Part shown: positions 20,275 through 30,272 of the stretch, one piece after another | How positions within the stretch are numbered: position 1 is the first letter of the stretch | How the letters are laid out: each line of letters starts with the position of its first letter | Origin: Wolfiporia cocos | Taxonomy: Eukaryota; Basidiomycota; Agaricomycetes; Polyporales; Phaeolaceae | DNA: 64,000 nt | Assembly: GCA_029448655.1 (NCBI GenBank) | Contig: JACCLO010000005.1 | Coordinates: 62,001-126,000, forward strand | Reading direction: 5' to 3' | Program-made: the position numbers and the translations under genes | Notes under the pieces: generated by a model | What the model was told of the DNA's origin: nothing | Database searches by the model: none | Seen by the model: only the letters and a program-made list of their open reading frames with translations

Positions 20275-21198
20275 ATGAAGGCTGCACTTTTTAGAATCAT
20301 GCCCCGCGTTACCCGTCGCACCCGTGGCTCCTCCACTGCCCCTTACGTCAAGCCGGCAAAGCGGTCCCTTCTCAGCCGCATCGACACCGCCGACATTCCT
20401 CGGGCAGAGGACGTCACCTACACACTTCCTGTAAAGGAAGATTACACTGGGAAACTCCATCTTTGGGAGATTCCCGTCCACATGCCAAAGCACATTGCTG
20501 AGGCTGGGAAACCCGCTCCTCGACCTCCCAAACCAGTTCCGCTCGCTAAGCGTATCTGGACGGAGGAAGAGAAGCTAGCTGCTTCCATTACCGCCATGGA
20601 GAACCTAATCGAACTCCGCGAACTCAACAAGCTCAAGCTCGCCCGCGATAAGCTGAATAAGCGAATCGCCGCCAAACAAGCCGCCAAGGAAGCCAAGCAA
20701 GCAGCTTCTTCACTGGCCCTCCGTCTCTCCAGCCCGGCGGCCGGACCTTCCGTTCCGGCCAACCACAAGATTCTCGACCCTTCCCTCGTCTTCGGGAAGA
20801 AGAAGCCTCTCCAAGCATGCGATCAAGTTACTCCCATGCTAGAAGGCACTCTCACTCGTCTCACTCCTCTCGCCAACCACCCCCCTAATTACCCAGGCTT
20901 CCATATGGAAAACGACATGCGTTTCCATACTATGGTAGTAGAATTAGAGGACTTGGTGGATAACGTAAAGGATAGAGCGAGACGGGGGAGGATCACCAAT
21001 AGAGACTGGAGAATTATGAAAAAGTATTGCAAACAGCTCGGCAATATTTCCTTTTTGGATTGGCGTACGGACTTAGCTCGTATCGTAGCAGAATGCGTAG
21101 CGCTACAAATTACTTTTGCCTTCGGTGTAACACCACCTGACAAGGTGGCAGGGCCCTCGACTACTACGGTAGAAGAGGATATACTCGCGATTGTGTAG
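20275..21198 (+). CDS. Element A ORF1, accessory protein upstream of gag
   Basis: 307 aa from the first ATG. The second ATG (20299, MPRVTRRTRGSS) is the likelier start, because the eight codons before it differ in sense from B while the rest is conserved. Order: a basic N-terminus; YTLPVKEDYTGKLHLWEIP; a Pro-rich hinge; a long charged, coiled-coil-like helix (about residues 100-150); a Ser/Pro linker; and a C-terminal helical domain with ITNRDWRIMKKYCKQLGNIS. No enzyme motif, zinc knuckle or signal peptide. It lies 143 nt before gag. Homologues: B 29201-30124 and, more distantly, C 17853-17038. Function unknown. Codon CAC-CTG-ACA-AGG-TGG near the end also forms the recurring hairpin. Confidence 0.8.
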   Translation: MKAALFRIMPRVTRRTRGSSTAPYVKPAKRSLLSRIDTADIPRAEDVTYTLPVKEDYTGKLHLWEIPVHMPKHIAEAGKPAPRPPKPVPLAKRIWTEEEKLAASITAMENLIELRELNKLKLARDKLNKRIAAKQAAKEAKQAASSLALRLSSPAAGPSVPANHKILDPSLVFGKKKPLQACDQVTPMLEGTLTRLTPLANHPPNYPGFHMENDMRFHTMVVELEDLVDNVKDRARRGRITNRDWRIMKKYCKQLGNISFLDWRTDLARIVAECVALQITFAFGVTPPDKVAGPSTTTVEEDILAIV

Positions 21199-21341
21199 TA
21201 GCAATACTATCGTCTTTTAACTCTGAAATAGAGTGCGAGTGTGATCTATAACGAAAGTTGCAGCTTTCAAACCCAATCCCTTCTTAAGAATCTAAGACAA
21301 TGAGTAACCGGAAACTAACATTCGTCACAAACAGATTCACA

Positions 21342-23342
21342 ATGTCTTCCACCTCCTCCGTCAGCACCCCCCTCGCTCCCCGCAAGATGCGCCTCCGCTC
21401 AGAAGGTCCGGTGACCCCGGTAGCTGGTCCCTCGGGAACCCAGCAACTGGTGACGCTGGAGCACCTAAGCGAGGGAGAGGAAGAAGAAGAAGAGGAAGGA
21501 GAAGAGGAAATGCCGGAGTTCGCTCCCCCGCAAAGGGAATCTCCGACCAACCCCATGGGAACACGCCCAGGCTCCCCCATTGCCGGATACCCACCGGCTC
21601 GTCGAACTCGCCCTATCGGGCCCGCCACCACCCTGGAAATGGAATTTTCGGGTCCGACACGACAAACCAATGTCGCTGTCGAGAACAACCTCAAAGCGTA
21701 CCTCCCTGAGGAGGAACACCACAAGGTGGATGGGTCCCTACATGGGCCAATCATCGACGCCGCCGTACAACGAAGTGCGGCTATCTCCCACGACACCACC
21801 GACACCCTCGGTCGAATGGTGCACGCTCGCCTGGAGCGAATCCATGGCAGAATCGACTCCCTGGCTGGGCAATCCAGGGCAATCGAACAGAAGGCCCAAG
21901 ACGAGTTACACGAAGCGGTCAATTCGGTCCGCAACGAGGTGCTGTCCACTCTGGTGGACCTTGGCAAGGAACTCCGGCAGGAATACACCGCCAAGTTCTC
22001 CGCAATGGAGAAAGAACTCCAGAAGGACTACCGGTCCCGGCTTGACGACCTCGAGGATGCGTTCGCCGAGCGTATGGAGAAAGTTGAGGAAGAACTTCGG
22101 AGGAATCGCAAGAACCCCTCCGTCCTCAACCCTCCCGGCGCCCGCACGCCCCCGGAAGACTCAGCACCGGCCCCCGGCAATGCTCAAGCCCGTGCAGCCG
22201 AGGCCGCTGCCGCCGCACAAGCTGCAGCCGCTGCCGCAGCAGCCGTCGCCCCGCAGATTCCAGGTCTGCCTCAAAACCTGAAAATCCCCCCTCCCCCCGA
22301 ATTCTCCGGGTCATCTGGAAAGGTGACTGCGCAAGAATGGGTGGAGAAAATGGGCCTGTACTTCGGTACGCTCAGGGTCTACGATGACCATGACCGTATC
22401 ACCACGGCCCTCTTCCGCGTCACAGGGGACGCATACAAATTTTTCTCGCCTCTCATCAAGAAGGCAGGAAACGGTGAACCTCTCGGCACCTGGGAGGACT
22501 TCACCAAATCCGTAATGGTGCAATATGGGAAAATGACGGATAAGGAGATAGCCAAGAAGGAAATTCGCGGCTACTACGGCACGAAGGGCAAGGAACTGGC
22601 AGAATCGAACTATTTCAATTACTGCGAACGGTTCCGCACCCTCGGCCGACTCTCCGAAACCGCCAACGAGACTCTGGTGTGGGAATTCACCGAGACTCTC
22701 CCTGAAAAGGTCAAGGACACCTTAAACGTCCTCGGCAAAACCCCGTTCTTCAAGGCACCCACCGACATCGAGCCTCTGATCGACTTCGCTCTAGAAATGT
22801 ATCAGACATCTTACCCTGACAAGATCAAGGGCTCGATCTTCGAGAAGGCCGGCAAGAAGGACTCGGCACCTGCCGAAAAGAAGGAGACGTCCTCCGCTTC
22901 TGCAAAGAAGTCGGAGAAAAAGAAGGACAAGGGAAAGGCGCCCGCCAAAGCCCCCGCCGACACCGCCAACGCCGTCTGCACTTACTGCAAACAGACGGGA
23001 CACTACTTCAACAAGTGTCCTAAGCTGGCGGCAGACAAGGCCGCGGGAACGTTCGTGCCTGCCGCTCAGCGGGCCGAACAACAAAGGGCGAAGGATGCAG
23101 CTGCCGCGTCTGGAAAGACCACGGCTGCTCCTTCGGGTAGTGGAAAGGGACAGGCTTCTGGCAAGAAGCCGTACTCGGCGCCCCCCGCGGATGGCAAGAC
23201 GTATCGTGCCCGAACGATCTGGGAAGAAGTGACGGCTGACTCAAGCTCAGCAGGACCCTCGGCCCCCGCCACCACCGTCGCCAATGTCGGGACCATCTCG
23301 GTTCCCCTCGCCCCAACCACACGTCTCGAAGACGTTCTGTGA
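21342..23342 (+). CDS. gag: Element A Gag (capsid and nucleocapsid)
   Basis: I chose ATG 21342 (MSSTSSVSTPLAPRK). The earlier ATG at 21300 is out of frame in B, whereas this one is conserved. About 666 aa. Acidic Glu-rich stretch, then a coiled coil (about residues 170-240), an Ala/Pro linker, and a capsid-like region with WVEKMGLYFGTLRVYDDHDR and YGKMTDKEIAKKEIRGYYG. A Lys-rich tail and one zinc knuckle CTYCKQTGHYFNKC (CX2CX4HX4C) for RNA binding follow. It ends in the 59-nt overlap with pol, which is in the +1 frame. It would form the cytoplasmic virus-like particle. Confidence 0.92.
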   Translation: MSSTSSVSTPLAPRKMRLRSEGPVTPVAGPSGTQQLVTLEHLSEGEEEEEEEGEEEMPEFAPPQRESPTNPMGTRPGSPIAGYPPARRTRPIGPATTLEMEFSGPTRQTNVAVENNLKAYLPEEEHHKVDGSLHGPIIDAAVQRSAAISHDTTDTLGRMVHARLERIHGRIDSLAGQSRAIEQKAQDELHEAVNSVRNEVLSTLVDLGKELRQEYTAKFSAMEKELQKDYRSRLDDLEDAFAERMEKVEEELRRNRKNPSVLNPPGARTPPEDSAPAPGNAQARAAEAAAAAQAAAAAAAAVAPQIPGLPQNLKIPPPPEFSGSSGKVTAQEWVEKMGLYFGTLRVYDDHDRITTALFRVTGDAYKFFSPLIKKAGNGEPLGTWEDFTKSVMVQYGKMTDKEIAKKEIRGYYGTKGKELAESNYFNYCERFRTLGRLSETANETLVWEFTETLPEKVKDTLNVLGKTPFFKAPTDIEPLIDFALEMYQTSYPDKIKGSIFEKAGKKDSAPAEKKETSSASAKKSEKKKDKGKAPAKAPADTANAVCTYCKQTGHYFNKCPKLAADKAAGTFVPAAQRAEQQRAKDAAAASGKTTAAPSGSGKGQASGKKPYSAPPADGKTYRARTIWEEVTADSSSAGPSAPATTVANVGTISVPLAPTTRLEDVL

Positions 23343-26300
23343 AGAACACACCAGCCCCGCAGCGGCTGGGAGTGTACAGCGCCCCGAAGAAGCGCACCTC
23401 TACGAAGAGGCTTCACAGAGACCCCTTATCTTGTGGGAAGATAAGGCGGTCGTACGTCACCCGGTATCCCATCTCGGTATATTCGGTAACTCGGCAATGG
23501 ACTTTGCCCGGAGGACAAGGACACTAGTTACACGTGCCCCTCCTGTACAATACTTTTATCCTGACCCGCTCGCGCTGAAGTTTTTCACTTTGTATAATGT
23601 ACATGGAAACGATTCTCGAGACGACAATAAATCGTTCTCTATCGAAGTGGAACTGTGGGTATATGGAAAGAAAGTCAACGCCATGGCATTAATCGACACC
23701 GGTGCATCAATAAGCGTCATTGATAAGAAACTCGTCCACGAGGAAAAGTTAGTCACTCAGAAACTACCTTCGCCTCTCGAGATTCGTAACGCCGACGGTA
23801 CCTCTAATACCGCCGGTAATATCAATATGGCAGTAAAAGCTTATATGGTGCACGAGGAACACAAGTCCACTGAATTCTTGTACGTAATGGACGTACAGAA
23901 TGCAGATGTGATCCTCGGATATGACTGGTTCCTGAAACATATCCCGGACTTCAATTGGCCGGAAGGAACATTCACATATCGGTGTACGGAAAAATGCAAA
24001 CATGGCAAACGGGTTTCGATTTCTGAGGAAGAAGACGAAATCGAACCCCGCAACATCTATCAGATCATCAACGACTTCCCAATAGATTTTCTCGGCTTAG
24101 AGGAGCCTGAGAATCCCTTTGTCGCTTGGGTGAACACCCTTGACGAAGGAACGGAACTCCTTATCGACGCCATTCAGTCGATAACGGAGAAGTCGGATGA
24201 TGAATTCCTGACAGATGCGGATCTCCAGAAATGGAAATCCTTGGTTCCGGAGGAATACCAGGAGTTTGGTCCCACGGTATTTTCTCAGCGCGCATCCGAA
24301 AGGATGCCCGAGCGGAAACCATACGATCACGCCATCGACTTCCCCGATGACGCGGTACTACCGCCCCCGAGTAAGGCATACAAGATGTCTCCTCAGGAAG
24401 CGAACTCGCTAGATCAGTGGATTCAGGAAGAGTTACGGAAGGGCTACATCCGACACTCAAAATCCCCGATCGCGAGCCCGGTCTTCTTCGTCCCTAAAAA
24501 AGACGGCGGAGCCCGAATGGTAGTCGATTACCGAAAAGTAAACGACTTGACCATTAAAAACAGGTACCCTCTCCCACGCATAGACGAGCTTATCGATAAG
24601 CTTAGCCAGGCTTCGATATTTACGAAGCTCGACTTGCGTTGGGGTTACAACAACGTAAGAATAAAGGAGGGAGATGAATGGAAGACCGCATTCATTACGC
24701 CTAACGGCCTTTACGAAGCTGTAGTCATGTACTTCGGTTTTTGTAATGCACCCAGCACGTTCCAACACATGATGAACGATATTCTAGGTGACCTTATCAG
24801 AGAAGGAAAGGTCATTGTCTACCTAGACGACATCCTTGTGTTCGGAAACGACCTGTTGGAACACCGTCGTATTGTCAAGCAAGTATTACAAATCTTGCAA
24901 GACAACGACTTGTTTGCGAAGCCTGAAAAGTGCTTCTTCGAACAAAGCAGTATTGAATACCTGGGAATGATCATTTCCAAAGGAAAAGTCGAAATGGACC
25001 CTAAGAAGGTAGCCGGTGTCATGGACTGGCCTACACCTGCCAAGGTGAAGGACGTCCAAGCCTTTGTTGGCTTCGCCAACTACTACCGTCGGTTCATTAA
25101 AGATTTCTCCAAAGTGGTTAAGCCGTTAACCGAACTGTCCAAGAAAAACACGCAATGGAACTGGGGACCCGAACAAGCGGAAGCCTTCCAAACTCTCAAG
25201 GAAGCTTTCACATCAGCTCCAATACTCCGGATCCCAGATCAGGAGTCCCCGTTCCGCGTGGAAGCGGATTCTTCCGATTACGCAACTGGTGCAGTGCTAT
25301 CGCAATACTCTTCGGAGGATAAGCTCTGGCACCCGGTAGCCTTTTACTCGAAATCTCTATCAGCACCCGAAAGGAACTATGAGATTTACGATAAGGAGTT
25401 GCTCGCAATCATCCGCGCTCTAGAGGAATGGAGACATTACCTCGAAGGACACCCACACAAATTTGAAGTATGGTCGGATCATCTCAATCTGACATATTTC
25501 AAATCGGCACAACGGCTAACCCGGAGACAGGCACGTTGGAGTCTTTACCTGACAAGGTTCAACTTCACCATGTGCCACAAACCCGGTAAAACAATGCTTA
25601 CGGCTGATCCTCTGTCACGGAGGCCAGACCATGAAGAGGGGGTGGAACTCGACAATCGCGATCAAATTTTGCTGAAACCGGAATACTTTACGGTTAGGGC
25701 GCTAGAAGCGTCACAGCAGGAGATACAATCAGGCGACGAGGACCTTCTCCGACAAATCCGACAAGCCCTCATGGACGATCAAATTACCAAGGATTACCAG
25801 GAACTACTGAAAAGTGGTCCCAAGGAATTCGGTAAAGATCTCCAGGAATGGAACATGGAGGCCGGATTACTCCTCAGACGAGGAAAAGTGTACGTTCCAA
25901 AAGAGCCTAAGGAATTGCGCACGAAGATTCTGGAGTTACATCATGACCATGTGACGGCCGGACACTTCGGACGATGGAAGACCTATGAACTTCTATCACG
26001 CAATTACTGGTGGCCTGGAATGACCACGATGGTAAAGCAATACGTGGAAGGTTGTGACACATGTCAACGCATGAAGAACCACAACCAGACCCCGTACGGA
26101 CCCCTGCAACCGCTCCCAGTTCCGGAAGCACCTTGGGACACCGTCACAATTGACCTTATCGTCCACCTACCACCCAGCGGCGAATTGAAACAATTCAATG
26201 CTATTATGGTAATAGTGGACCGGCTTACCAAACGAGCACACTTCATTCCCACGTCAGACAAGATAACGGCAAAAGAATTAGCGAACCTCCTGTACCTTCG

Positions 26301-27480
26301 GATTTATCCGAACCACGGACTTCCGAAACAAATCATTTCGGATAGAGGCCCGCAATTCGCAGCCGCCTTATTCAAGGGATGGTGTGAGCAATTGGGAATC
26401 CAACGGTCAATGACAACCGCCTATCACCCGCAAGCGGATGGCCAGACGGAGAGAGTTAACCAGATCCTGGAACAATATCTTAGATGTTACATCGATGTTA
26501 TTCAAAAGGATAACTGGTCATGGTTTCTCCCAACGGCTGAATTCGCGTACAACAACGCGGCTAGTGAGACAACAAAGAATAGCCCATTCTTTGTCGAACT
26601 AGGAAGGCACCCTAATGCAGGACCTACGAATTTACGTCCAACACCATACACGGACCTAAATGTCATTGCTTACGAAAGATGGTCGGCACAAGAACAAGCT
26701 AAGGCAGCAATGAAATTGGCTGCTGAACGCTGGTCTTGGTACTACGATCAACATAAGCGCTCGGTGCCGTTTAAAGTCGGCGACAAAGTTCTCGTTGACG
26801 CCCGTAGCTGGCAAGACTCCGAAAGAAGTCTTAGTCCACGCTATTTGGGACCATTTAGGATAATTGAACAATTATCTCCGGTCACCTTTAGGGTACACAT
26901 GGACGAGCAATACAGGGCTTACCACCCAGTATTCCACGCTTCCAAGTTGGTCATGTACAAGGACCCGGTGCATCAGAAAAAACCAGAGCCTCAACCAGAA
27001 ATGGTCGACGGCGAGGAGTTATGGGAAGTCGAGAAGATCTTAGATCATCGTCTCCGTGCAGGAAGAGTTGAATACAGAATCCGATGGAAAGGGTTCGGTA
27101 TCAATGACGACTCCTGGGTACGCGAAGCCGATCTCGACACGGCATACGACATTCTGCAGGAATACAAGGCTTCACACCCTATCCCGATGCAGGATGTTCC
27201 CCTCAGGCAATCAGCTAGAAGGAAAGAAGCAGTTCACGTCTTCGACCCTGACAGCGACGACTGGGAAGCCGACGAATGCACGTGGCCAGACGACTGGCCG
27301 CAGTATCGTGAAGAATTTGCGAAGGATACTAAGCAGCGCATGGTTAGACACCCCGACGGGGGATGGATGTCAGCAGACATTAACCAAAACGCGGACTTGA
27401 AAATCGTAGTCGGTGAAGGCGGCCGAATGCCGGAAAAAGGAACTAAGGACTCGGTTGGGTTTGACCTGTACACTGCAACA
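23284..27480 (+). pseudogene. pol: Element A Pol, split in dUTPase by element B
   Basis: Starts within the gag overlap in the +1 frame; positions are counted from the ATG at 23284. Protease active site LIDTGASISVID (D about 138). RT with FFVPKKDGGARMVVDYRKVN and YLDD (about 513-516). RNase H from about 657 (FRVEADSSDYATGAVLSQ). Integrase with an HHCC finger (HHDHVTAGHFG...CDTCQ, from about 886) and D957, D1020, E1056, the expected D,D35E spacing. Chromodomain WEVEKILDHRLRAGRVEYRI about 1246-1300. A linker with WPDDWP, then dUTPase motif 1 GFDLYTA. B interrupts after ACA at 27480; the remaining dUTPase motifs resume at 37489-37827. Apart from that insertion no stop or frameshift is seen. Confidence 0.93.
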
Positions 27481-28179
27481 TGTCACAGATTTGGGACATG
27501 CCACTATTTTTCCCGTATTTTTACCTATTTATCTGGTATTTCTACGACCTTGTAGACATTTACGCTGCCAAGCGCTCGTCTACACGTACACGCAAACAAA
27601 CAACACGTACACAACGCGGTATACGTCCACCTGTCATAACAACACGTACATAACACGTTTGTACGCGTCAATGACTCAGCGGACTAACCTCCGGTGCCAC
27701 GCGCCTTACTCATATCCCGGTACCGGGCTATGTCAGTACAATTGGATAAGCGGCCCGCTCGTTATCACATGCCAATGCCCTCACGATTACTCATATTCCG
27801 ATACCGGTATATAAGAATCACATGCATGGCTTACTAACGTAGCTACAGCCACTTCCACAACATGGACCTACGGTCCAAACAAACGATCTTACTGGTGCGG
27901 CCATTACCGGCGCACATGGTCTATTGTAGTTTACGACTTAACCATATTAGTTATGTCTGCGCACAGACCACCTTCATGTTTGGTTCCCTTACCGGTAACC
28001 AAACAAAGCATGTATATAAGTAGGGCTATCACTGTGGATAAGCCTTAGATTTGTTCTCTGCATTCGCACAGTTACATACCATCTCTGCTTGCGCCCACTA
28101 GCCTCCTCACCAACCTTCTGCAACCTCTTCAAGTCGCCTATAAGGTTATAGTGTGAGTCCCACAGTCTAGTCTGTGTCA
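27481..28179 (+). repeat. 5' LTR of element B
   Basis: 699 bp. Differs from 36785-37483 at 27558, 27569, 27576, 27596 and 27697 only. TATA at 28013-28019, self-primer AGATTTGTTCT at 28047-28057, matching PBS at 28182-28192. Confidence 0.95.
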
Positions 28180-29200
28180 TAAGAACAAATCTCCCCCCTA
28201 CCCCCGCCCTTGCGCTTGCGCTTGGGTCTGGGTTTCTATCCTACAGGGGCTATTACTTGTTGCTGCGCACATCCCTTTCTGCCTGACAAGGCGATTGGGG
28301 TGATAGTTGAGATCTGGGGGATACATCGCCATCCTCGGCAGAGGATTGGCAACCAGGGAAGCCACATCGCCTTTTTAGGCAGGAGGCCTACCTAACCCGG
28401 ACTCCAGGGTCAAGGAGACATGGTCCTCGCTGACAAGCCTGGACTATGCGCGGTTAAGACCCGCCTGTGGAGAAAAGGGGACGGTCTGCCTGTGTGCGCC
28501 CAACCCCCTGTCATGGCAAGCGTTGTTCAGCGCCCCATCACTATCCATAGGGTCATCATTATGATGGCATGGAAATTTTCCAAAGCCGCCTCCCAGGCGT
28601 AAGGGACCTGCTTTGAACCCGTTATGGGAAAAGCAGTGAGGGGGGTGACGTAAAAAATCACCCTGCCATAGGTCACTCGCGGTAGCCAATAGCATAAGTC
28701 CTCCGGGCAGCTCGGCGTGCGAGCATGGGTCAAACGGATTTGGGGCCCCATTGGAAGAGAAGCGCGTGGCCCACTCCTTCGGGATGTGGAGCGCTGCTGT
28801 CTCGCGATCTTAGATCGACAGTGGTTTTTTAGCCCTGATGTGACACCCATGTGGCTATAGACGGCAACCTCATTGTTGAAGCATGGACAGGCTAAGGGAT
28901 GTAAAATCCCAGCCACTTTCCGGCATTGTCCCTCCGGGGCGGTGTCGTGTATCCGATTCCCAATCATCTGACCCAGGAACCGGCCTGGCAGTCAGCAACT
29001 CTACCCCTGGAGTCGGCGCCTCTGACCGTTAGGGTCATGCGAATATCCGCGCCATCTCGGCACAGGGTTTGCGCGCAATATAAGAGTAATTATGCCCCGT
29101 AGTACACCTTCTTTGCTCCTGAAAAGGAGTCCACTACCCTACCTTACATAATCCCTTCTATTCCTGTTCTTGGACGTATCACTGGGAAACTTCGTTTCTC
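28180..29200 (+). other. Element B structured leader
   Basis: Nearly identical to 19254-20274 of A, including the PBS at 28182-28192, the hairpin decamer at 28282 and the block shared with the non-autonomous element (about 28471-28540). Confidence 0.7.
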
Positions 29201-30124
29201 ATGAATGCTGCACTTTCTAGAAACATGCCCCGCGTTACCCGTCGCACCCGTGGCTCCTCCACTGCCCCCTACGTCAAACCGGCGAAGCGGTCCCTTCTCA
29301 GCCGCATCGACACCACCGGCATTCCTCGGGCAGAGGACGTCACTTACACCCTTCCTGTAAAGGAAGACTACACCGGGAAACTCCATCTTTGGGAGATTCC
29401 TGTCCACGTGCCAAAGCACATCGCTGAGGCTGGGAAACCCGCTCCTCGACCTCCCAAACCAGTTCCACTTGCCAAGCGCATCTGGACAGAGGAAGAGAAG
29501 CTAGCGCAATCCATTACCGCCATGGAGAACCTTATCGAACTCCGCGAACTCAACAAGCTCAAGCTCGCCCGCGATAAGCTGAATAAGCGAATCGCCGCCA
29601 AACAAGCCGCCAAGGAAGCCAAGCAAGCAGCTTCTTCACTGGCCCTCCGTCTCTCCAGCCCGGTGGCCGGACCATCCGTTCCGGCCAACCACAAGATTCT
29701 CGACCCTTCCCTCGTCTTCGGGAAGAAGAAGCCTCTCCAAGCATGCGACCAAGTTATTCCCATGCTAGAAGGCACTCTCACTCGTCTCACTCCTCTCGCC
29801 AACCATCCCCCTAATTACCCAGGCTTCCATATGGAAAACGACATGCGTTTCCATACTATGGTAGTAGAATTGGAGGACTTGGTGGATAACGTGAAGGATA
29901 GAGCGAGACGGGGGAGGATCACCAATAGAGACTGGAGAATTATGAAAAAGTATTGCAAACAGCTCGGCAATATTTCCTTTTGGGATTGGCGTACGGACTT
30001 AGCTCGTATCGTAGCAGAATGCGTAGCGCTACAAATTACTTTTGCCTTCGGTGTAACACCACCTGACAAGGTGGCAGGGCCCTCAACTACTTCGGTAGAA
30101 GAGGATATACTCGCGATTGTATAG
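29201..30124 (+). CDS. Element B ORF1, accessory protein upstream of gag
   Basis: 307 aa, collinear with A's ORF1 without indels. Differences are few and many are silent; the eight residues before the second Met (29225) are the least conserved, which supports that Met as start. It keeps the W-E-I-P motif, the charged helix and ITNRDWRIMKKYCKQLGNIS. Two intact copies, plus an ancient relative in element C, argue that the protein is needed by the element. Confidence 0.8.
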   Translation: MNAALSRNMPRVTRRTRGSSTAPYVKPAKRSLLSRIDTTGIPRAEDVTYTLPVKEDYTGKLHLWEIPVHVPKHIAEAGKPAPRPPKPVPLAKRIWTEEEKLAQSITAMENLIELRELNKLKLARDKLNKRIAAKQAAKEAKQAASSLALRLSSPVAGPSVPANHKILDPSLVFGKKKPLQACDQVIPMLEGTLTRLTPLANHPPNYPGFHMENDMRFHTMVVELEDLVDNVKDRARRGRITNRDWRIMKKYCKQLGNISFWDWRTDLARIVAECVALQITFAFGVTPPDKVAGPSTTSVEEDILAIV

Positions 30125-30272
30125 TAGAAATACTATCATCTTTTAACTCTGAAATAGAGTGCGAGTGTGATCTATAACGAAAGTTGCAGCTTTCAAACCA
30201 AATCCCTTCTTAAGAATCTAAGACAATGAGTAACCGGAAACTAACATTCGTCACAAACAGTTTATTCACAAA

